This document shows positions 1 to 7,157 of a stretch of DNA of 7,157 bases, piece by piece. A model generated the notes under the pieces. That model saw nothing but the letters and a program-made list of their open reading frames with translations, had not been told where the DNA came from and did not search any database. Made by a program: the position numbers and the translations under genes. The DNA lies in the NCBI GenBank assembly GCA_027074255.1, contig JALTDI010000180.1, positions 1 through 7,157 on the forward strand. Direction: 5' to 3'. The stretch comes from Desulfurellales bacterium (GTDB taxonomy: Bacteria; Campylobacterota_A; Desulfurellia; Desulfurellales; Hippeaceae). Numbering within the stretch: the stretch's first letter is position 1; each line of letters opens with the position of its first letter.

Positions 1-244
1 TGTTTTGCAGCTCAAGCCTTATAAGTTTCTTTTCCAAAGCAGCATTTTTCTTTTCGACATTAAGTAAAAAAAGATACCTTCCGCTTAAATCATTGATACC
101 GTCAAGCAGACCTATAACGGGGTATGACACAAAAACTATACTGCTTATTATCTTCCTATTGGACAATGTAATGAAAGGCTTATATACATAAGAAAAAAGC
201 GTTAATAATACGGAACATACGAAATAGATTATTATATATTTCAT
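1..244 (-). CDS. mreC: MreC, rod-shape-determining protein, N-terminal part (runs off the left edge)
   Basis: The first 81 codons are present and the gene continues past position 1. MreC is an inner-membrane protein whose periplasmic part scaffolds the elongation machinery (MreB, MreD, RodA, PBP2). The visible part has a short cytoplasmic start (MKY), one hydrophobic membrane segment at about residues 4-22, and then a stretch that becomes helical and charged from about residue 58 (VEKKNAALEKKLIRLELQ). That matches the family's coiled coil after the membrane anchor. The start ATG lies 3 nt after the mreB TAA and in the same frame, so no earlier start is possible. It has no well-placed Shine-Dalgarno of its own, so translation is probably coupled to mreB. 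The identification rests on topology, the coiled-coil onset and the position after mreB; the beta-barrel domains are outside the window. Confidence 0.85.
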   Translation of the reverse strand, partial: MKYIIIYFVCSVLLTLFSYVYKPFITLSNRKIISSIVFVSYPVIGLLDGINDLSGRYLFLLNVEKKNAALEKKLIRLELQN

Positions 245-247
245 ATA

Positions 248-3439
<3,192 letters not shown>

Positions 3440-3458
<19 letters not shown>

Positions 3459-3649
3459 AGTCCCTCTTTTATCTCAATCAAGCTTATAATTGTGCTTTTA
3501 TGACCTGCTGCCTCTTTTTTACTAATCAAGGGGGGGTCTCCCCTCATTAAAGAAGATGTTCTTATTGCTGCAACCCTAACGAGCTCATATCTGCTCGGAT
3601 AGTATTTCAAAGCTCCGTTTATCAAATCCGGCATAAAAATTTCCATCAT
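3440..3649 (-). CDS. rpoZ: RNA polymerase omega subunit
   Basis: Omega binds the beta' subunit and helps RNA polymerase assemble and stay folded. At 69 residues (68 if the second Met is used) it is shorter than the 91-residue E. coli protein, lacking the C-terminal tail. The core is recognisable: SRYELVRVAAIRTSSLMRG at 19-37 aligns with E. coli NRFDLVLVAARRARQM, and STIISLIEIKEGL at 52-64 aligns with TTVIALREIEEGL. The N-terminus lacks the Met-Ala-Arg sequence that contributes to ppGpp site 1 in E. coli polymerase. The gene begins inside the gmk stop (ATGA) and ends 19 nt inside rel, exactly between the two genes that usually flank it. A run of seven C encodes the end of Asp38, Pro39 and Pro40. 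Divergent, but sequence and synteny agree. Confidence 0.92.
3461..3466 (-). promoter_or_regulatory. rel ribosome binding site with GTG start
   Basis: GAGGGA ends 2 nt before the rel GTG (counting only the GAGG core, the spacer is 4 nt). This is close spacing combined with a weaker start codon, all inside the rpoZ coding sequence. No in-frame ATG is available nearby downstream that would keep the HD-domain N-terminus, and the residue numbering of the hydrolase motifs fits this start. The arrangement suggests modest initiation that depends on rpoZ translation. Confidence 0.5.
3530..3543 (-). repeat. Seven-C homopolymer in rpoZ with adjacent GGGG/CCCC inverted repeat
   Basis: Read on the coding strand, GGGG (3540-3543), a three-base spacer and CCCCCCC (3530-3536) lie in a row. 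The GGGG can pair with four of the Cs to form a small hairpin. The C run covers the third base of Asp38 and both codons of Pro39-Pro40. It is conspicuous in an AT-rich gene. Loss of one C puts a TGA directly after Pro40, and gain of one C gives Leu-Asp-TAG, so both slips truncate omega at 40-42 residues. The protein aligns to omega on both sides, so the tract is in frame here. Confidence 0.75.
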
Positions 3650-4275
3650 TTCACCTCCAAATATTCCAAAGTTTTTTTCTTTAACTCACTTATTAATTCG
3701 TCTCTTTCTTGTTTAACAAACCTCATTCTGTTGTGCTGAGAATTTATGATGCTCTCCAGCATAAAAACAGCCTCTTCCAAATCATCATTTATGATGCAGT
3801 AGTCAAATTCAGCAGCTTTTTTAAGCTCATCCAAAGCGGTTTTTAGCCTTACCCTGATATCCTTTCTTGCATTGCCGCTTTTCACACGTCTAAGCCAAAC
3901 TTCAAAAGACGGTGGAAGTATAAATACACTTACGGCATTGTCAAATTGATTCATAATATTTTTTGCACCATTAACATCTACGGCAAGCAGCGCATCCTTA
4001 TGGGAGTCTATCACATCAATCAAAGCTTGCTTGCTTGTCCCGTAGTAATTTCCATGTACAAGAGCATATTCAACAAACTCACCCTTTCTTACCGCTTCCA
4101 TAAATTGATTCTTAGTAACGAAATAGTAATCCGCACCGTCTTTCTCGTTTTCTCTCGGGCTTCTTGTCGTGTGAGTAATAACCCTTTGAATATTGCTGTT
4201 CCTTTTAATCTCCATAGTGCAAATCGTTGTTTTTCCAACACCTGTGGGTGATGATATAACAAATATAATATTCAT
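3646..4275 (-). CDS. gmk: Guanylate kinase
   Basis: Catalyses GMP + ATP to GDP + ADP in the cytoplasm, supplying GDP/GTP, the substrates of the Rel enzyme encoded two genes downstream. The length of 209 residues is typical. The P-loop is SPTGVGKTT at 9-17; its first residue is Ser rather than the usual Gly, a variant also seen in other guanylate kinases. GMP-binding residues are in place: T34, R38 and R41 (HTTRSPR at 35-41), Y50, E69 and Y78. The lid and core helices follow, with FILPPS at 118-123 and the conserved DYCIINDD at 158-165. The segment between P-loop and HTTR is about two residues shorter than in E. coli. It overlaps remA by 4 nt (ATGA) and rpoZ by 4 nt, so the three are probably translated in a coupled way. 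A GAGAGGG sequence lies 10 nt before the ATG. Confidence 0.97.
   Translation of the reverse strand: MNIIFVISSPTGVGKTTICTMEIKRNSNIQRVITHTTRSPRENEKDGADYYFVTKNQFMEAVRKGEFVEYALVHGNYYGTSKQALIDVIDSHKDALLAVDVNGAKNIMNQFDNAVSVFILPPSFEVWLRRVKSGNARKDIRVRLKTALDELKKAAEFDYCIINDDLEEAVFMLESIINSQHNRMRFVKQERDELISELKKKTLEYLEVK
3651..3658 (-). promoter_or_regulatory. rpoZ ribosome binding site, two tandem ATG codons
   Basis: GGAGGTGA is an excellent Shine-Dalgarno at the end of gmk. Two ATG codons follow back to back (3647-3649 and 3644-3646). The GGAGG core is 4 nt from the first and 7 nt from the second, so the second, giving a 68-residue omega starting MEIF, has the better spacing. The first ATG overlaps the gmk TGA. 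Either start is possible. Confidence 0.65.
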
Positions 4276-4511
4276 CCTTCGTTAACCCTCTCTGAAATCG
4301 TTTCAACAGCTATTCCGCTTAAAACGATATGACCGGAATCCATAACTATGACAGAGCGCGTTTTTCTCCCCTGGGTGACATCAATAATTTTTCCGGAATC
4401 CTTCATCTGCTCTTTTATCTTTCTAATGGGTGCGGAATTCGGACTAACTACGGCTATAATTCTTTCTCTGTTCACGTAATTACCAAAGCCTATATTTACA
4501 ACGTATTTCAT
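4272..4511 (-). CDS. remA: RemA/DUF370 family DNA-binding protein
   Basis: A 79-residue protein that aligns along its whole length with Bacillus subtilis RemA (YlzA): NIGFGN at 6-11, then VSPNSAPIRK at 22-31, then GRKTRSVIVMDS at 48-59. In Bacillus, RemA is a ring-forming DNA-binding protein that activates biofilm matrix operons, with basic residues R18, R50 and R51 important for DNA binding. By alignment these are R17, R49 and K50 here, so the binding surface looks kept. It has no signal peptide or membrane segment. The gene sits directly before gmk, as ylzA does in Bacillus, and overlaps it by 4 nt. It is 8 nt after rnr, and its Shine-Dalgarno AGGTGA uses part of the rnr stop. The family call is firm. 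What it regulates in this organism is unknown, and a matrix role should not be assumed. Confidence 0.93.
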   Translation of the reverse strand: MKYVVNIGFGNYVNRERIIAVVSPNSAPIRKIKEQMKDSGKIIDVTQGRKTRSVIVMDSGHIVLSGIAVETISERVNEG

Positions 4512-4515
4512 ACAA

Positions 4516-4521
4516 TCACCT
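4516..4521 (-). promoter_or_regulatory. remA ribosome binding site overlapping the rnr stop codon
   Basis: AGGTGA ends 4 nt before the remA ATG. Its first two bases are the final AG of the rnr TAG stop (4520-4522). This is the same arrangement as at the rel/mreB junction and suggests that remA is translated by ribosomes finishing rnr. Confidence 0.6.
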
Positions 4522-6592
4522 AAGCAAAAACAAAATCTATTTCACCCGCAAATTTATTAACGGAAACGGGCACAACCTCAACGGCATCGCCTATTTTATA
4601 AACTTTTTTCTTTCTTTTGCCTATCATAGCAAAAAGTTCTTCATAATATTCATAATAATCATCTTTCATTCGCTCGCAGGCAATAAATCCTTCCACAAAA
4701 TATCTATCCAGTCGGACAAAAATGCCGGAGGATATCATGCCCACAATAGTTCCTGTAAATTTTTCGCCTATATAATCAGCCATAAAAGCAGCTGATTTAA
4801 CATCATCCATATAAAATTCAGCCTCTTCGGTAATAATCTCCCTCTCTCTTATGCCTGATACCAAAAAACTCAGCTCTTCAAAGCTTTGGTTTTTGTCGTC
4901 CAATATTGATTTAATCATTCTATGCGTAACAAGGTCGGCATATCTCCTTATGGGTGATGTGAAATGTGTATAATTATCAAAATTCAAAGCGAAATGTCTT
5001 TTATTATCAATGGAATATTCCGCCCTTTTAAGCGACCTCAAAACAAGGTAAGACACAATCTTTTTCGTCTTTTCATCCTTTATGGATTCCATGAGCTTTT
5101 GTATCTCTTTGGATGTAATATTGTTTTTATCAAAACCTGCTTTGATACCGAATCTCTTCAAAAAGGCCGATAAAATATATATTTTTTTAACATCCGGTTC
5201 TTCGTGTACCCTCCTTATAAATGCCCCGAAATGCTTTGACAAAAAATCTGCGCTGCATAAATTAGCAGCCAGCATAAATTCCTCAATAAGAAAATGAGAA
5301 AAAAGACGAGGCTTCTCTTTTATATCAATAATCTTCCCGTTTTTCAAAGCAAATTCACCCTCAGGGATATTTAAATCGATACTGCCGTTTTTAAAGCGCT
5401 TCTTTCTCAATATTTCTGCAAGCTTCTTCATATCCAGCAGCTTCAATCTCAGCGTTTCGTCACAAGCCGTCTTATTTGATAAAATATTCTCAACCTCTTT
5501 GTATGTCATTCTATTTTTGTTTCTAATCACACTCTTTGTAAATTTATATTTTACCACATTGCCTTTATAATCAATATCCATAATCACGCTTATCGATAAC
5601 CTATCCTCGCCCGGAACCAATGAGCAGATATCATCGGAAAGTTTATGAGGCAGCATAGGTATAACGCTTCCTGGGAAATAAACGCTAAAACCTCTTATGT
5701 AGGCCTCTTTATCCAAAAAACCGTTTTGTTTTACATAGTAGGATACATCGGCTATATGTACATACAGTCTAAAACCGTTTTTTATTTTTTCTATATCTAT
5801 CGCATCATCAAAGTCTTTTGCATCCTCACCGTCGATAGTTATGGTATGCAGACCCCTAAAATCCTCTCTTGCCTCAAAATCCGCATCCGAGGGCATGTTT
5901 ATGTTTTTTAATTCATCAGCAGCATCATCCGAAAATATATGAGGCAAATTATATTTATCGATAACAATACTTTCATCAATGGCGCTGTCAAATTCATCAC
6001 CGTAAATCTTGACAATTTTACCCTCGGCTTTTCTTCTGCCGATGGGGTATGCCGCTATATCGCACAACACCACACATCTTTCTGTCAAATCAAACTCACC
6101 TGCATTTTTCAGCGCTATTGCAAAATCAACCTTTCTGTCGGAAGATTCCAAAAACCATTCACCTCTTTTTAAGTATGCATACCCTACAACGGTTTTATAC
6201 TTTCTTCGGGATACCTTTACAATTTCCGCTACAAATCCGTATTTTTTCTTGTTTATGCTGACCACAACATCGTCTCCGGGCAGAGCGTATAAACGATTAA
6301 TCAGCCTCGGCAAACGATAATCACCCTCTGCTGTGCTTATAAAATATCCGCCCTCTTTTCTTTTTAGAATGCCTGAAAATAGGTTTTGAACGATAGATTT
6401 TGAAGACAGAACATATCTGTTTTGCCCGATTTTTCTTACCCTACCCTGTTTTCTAAGCTTTTTTAAATCTTTATAAAAGCTCTTATTCTCGTGTTTTTTG
6501 ATTTTCAGATATCTTTTCAGCTCGGAGTCTGTGGCCGGCTTATAATCGCCTGATGACAAAAGTTTCAAAATATTGTCTATATGCTTTGACAT
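4520..6592 (-). CDS. rnr: Ribonuclease R (RNB-family 3'-5' exoribonuclease)
   Basis: Processive, Mg-dependent 3'-5' exoribonuclease that degrades structured RNA and takes part in mRNA and rRNA quality control. The order of domains is RNase R-like: winged-helix domain at about 4-62, two cold-shock/OB domains at about 66-200, catalytic RNB domain at about 241-565, and S1 domain at about 609-690. The active-site run DGEDAKDFDDA (254-264) keeps the four acidic residues D254, D260, D262 and D263. The conserved FTSPIRRYADLVTHR segment is at 544-558. The N-terminal winged helix favours RNase R over RNase II. At 690 residues it is shorter than E. coli RNase R (813) and ends right after the S1 domain, without the Lys-rich tail. 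The ATG overlaps the rpoN 3' end by 16 nt, with AGGTTGAG 3 nt upstream. remA follows after 8 nt. Confidence 0.96.
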   Translation of the reverse strand: MSKHIDNILKLLSSGDYKPATDSELKRYLKIKKHENKSFYKDLKKLRKQGRVRKIGQNRYVLSSKSIVQNLFSGILKRKEGGYFISTAEGDYRLPRLINRLYALPGDDVVVSINKKKYGFVAEIVKVSRRKYKTVVGYAYLKRGEWFLESSDRKVDFAIALKNAGEFDLTERCVVLCDIAAYPIGRRKAEGKIVKIYGDEFDSAIDESIVIDKYNLPHIFSDDAADELKNINMPSDADFEAREDFRGLHTITIDGEDAKDFDDAIDIEKIKNGFRLYVHIADVSYYVKQNGFLDKEAYIRGFSVYFPGSVIPMLPHKLSDDICSLVPGEDRLSISVIMDIDYKGNVVKYKFTKSVIRNKNRMTYKEVENILSNKTACDETLRLKLLDMKKLAEILRKKRFKNGSIDLNIPEGEFALKNGKIIDIKEKPRLFSHFLIEEFMLAANLCSADFLSKHFGAFIRRVHEEPDVKKIYILSAFLKRFGIKAGFDKNNITSKEIQKLMESIKDEKTKKIVSYLVLRSLKRAEYSIDNKRHFALNFDNYTHFTSPIRRYADLVTHRMIKSILDDKNQSFEELSFLVSGIREREIITEEAEFYMDDVKSAAFMADYIGEKFTGTIVGMISSGIFVRLDRYFVEGFIACERMKDDYYEYYEELFAMIGKRKKKVYKIGDAVEVVPVSVNKFAGEIDFVFA

Positions 6593-7157
6593 TTTCTCAA
6601 CCTGCTGTTCGGTATGTTCATCTCTTTCCTATATTTTGTGATAGTTCTTCTTGTTATATTAATTCCCTGATTTTTCAGCAATTCTTTTATGGCATCGTCG
6701 TTCAACGGGCTATTTTTATCCTCTTTATCGACCATATCCTTTATTTTGTTCTTAATAAAATCCTTGGAAATATTTTCGTTTACGCCGAATGAAAAAAACT
6801 TCTTTAAAGGAATAATCTTTCCTTCGTATTCTATATACTTATTACTAACTGCCCTTGTTATGGTTGATACGTTAAAATGAAGATTATCGGCAATATCTTT
6901 TCTTGTTAAAGGCATTAATATACCTTCTTCAAAAAAGCTCCTTTGCCTTTCCAAAATAATATTTACCGTTTTCAAGACCGTTTTATTGCGCTGTGCTATC
7001 GCAAGCATAAACTGCTTTGCCTGCCTGTATTTATCCTCTACAAAATGCTTTGCCTCTTCATCGTTAGCATATTTTTCCAAAAGTTCCTTATCAACATGCA
7101 CCCTGCTTAAATTTTTTTCATTTAAAATCGCCATATATTTGTCGCCGATTTTTTTTA
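6577..7157 (-). CDS. rpoN: RNA polymerase sigma-54 factor, C-terminal part (runs off the right edge)
   Basis: Sigma-54 directs RNA polymerase to -24/-12 promoters and needs an AAA+ activator to open them. Only the last 193 or so codons are present. The frame is open through the window edge, and residues before the internal ATG at 7134 (KKIGDKY) fit the family, so 7134 is not the true start. Visible parts are the end of the core-binding region, with RQAKQFMLAIAQRNKTVLK; the helix-turn-helix at 6832-6906 (TRKDIADNLHFNVSTITRAV), which contacts the -12 element; and the RpoN box at 6625-6654, TRRTITKYRK, which contacts the -24 element. The consensus box is ARRTVAKYRE, so the first Ala is Thr and the last Glu is Lys, while the Arg-Arg and Tyr-Arg pairs are kept. 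The TAG stop lies inside the start of rnr. Confidence 0.96.
   Translation of the reverse strand, partial: KKIGDKYMAILNEKNLSRVHVDKELLEKYANDEEAKHFVEDKYRQAKQFMLAIAQRNKTVLKTVNIILERQRSFFEEGILMPLTRKDIADNLHFNVSTITRAVSNKYIEYEGKIIPLKKFFSFGVNENISKDFIKNKIKDMVDKEDKNSPLNDDAIKELLKNQGINITRRTITKYRKEMNIPNSRLRKCQSI

Noticed and set aside
4231..4251. Unusual guanylate kinase P-loop with Ser instead of the first Gly
   Set aside because: Ser-Pro-Ser/Thr-Gly type P-loops occur in functional guanylate kinases, and the Lys, Thr and GMP-binding residues are intact.
4616..4640. Possible hairpin in the rnr 3' end (CTTTTTGC pairing with GCAAAAG)
   Set aside because: It is AT-rich, imperfect, has no following T run on the coding strand, and is explained by Lys/Phe codons. 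It is not a credible terminator.
6577..7134. Treating the ATG at 7134 as the start of rpoN
   Set aside because: The frame is open upstream to the window edge, the extra residues fit the family, and sigma-54 needs several hundred more N-terminal residues. The gene is cut by the window, not truncated.

Overview
The window is one unbroken minus-strand gene run from an AT-rich bacterial chromosome (near 40 % GC by eye). In transcription order, right to left, it holds rpoN (3' part only), rnr, remA (DUF370), gmk, rpoZ, rel (relA/spoT family), mreB and the first 81 codons of mreC. Sigma-54 together with MreB/MreC, and RemA-gmk-rpoZ-rel in series, suggests a Gram-negative, non-gammaproteobacterial lineage such as Deferribacterota or a deltaproteobacterium-like group. 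This placement is an inference from gene content and order and is not certain.

Layout. The genes are packed almost without gaps: rpoN/rnr overlap by 16 nt, rnr-remA are 8 nt apart, remA/gmk and gmk/rpoZ overlap by 4 nt (ATGA), rpoZ/rel overlap by 19 nt, rel-mreB are 10 nt apart and mreB-mreC are 3 nt apart. The only non-coding bases are 21 nt in three short gaps. There is no room for a conventional intergenic promoter or terminator, so the set is probably one translationally coupled operon whose main promoter lies upstream of rpoN, outside the window. Promoters inside coding sequence cannot be excluded. I saw no tRNA, rRNA, CRISPR, insertion sequence or other mobile element.

How the genes fit together. 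gmk (GMP to GDP), rpoZ (omega subunit of RNA polymerase) and rel (pppGpp/ppGpp synthesis and breakdown) form the widespread guanine-nucleotide/stringent-response block known from the E. coli gmk-rpoZ-spoT operon. Here it is flanked upstream by RemA (in Bacillus a DNA-binding activator of matrix genes), RNase R (RNA turnover) and sigma-54 (alternative transcription). Downstream it runs into the rod-shape genes mreB and mreC. One transcript would thus carry transcription specificity, RNA decay, alarmone metabolism and cell-wall elongation.

All key catalytic residues I could check are present in rnr, gmk, rel and mreB, so none looks like a pseudogene. The points most worth a second look are the long coupled gene run with rel joined to mreB, an omega subunit lacking the N-terminal Met-Ala-Arg motif of the E. 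coli ppGpp site, a seven-C tract in rpoZ where any single-base slip truncates omega, a RemA homologue outside Bacillus, and an unusual mreB/mreC junction.
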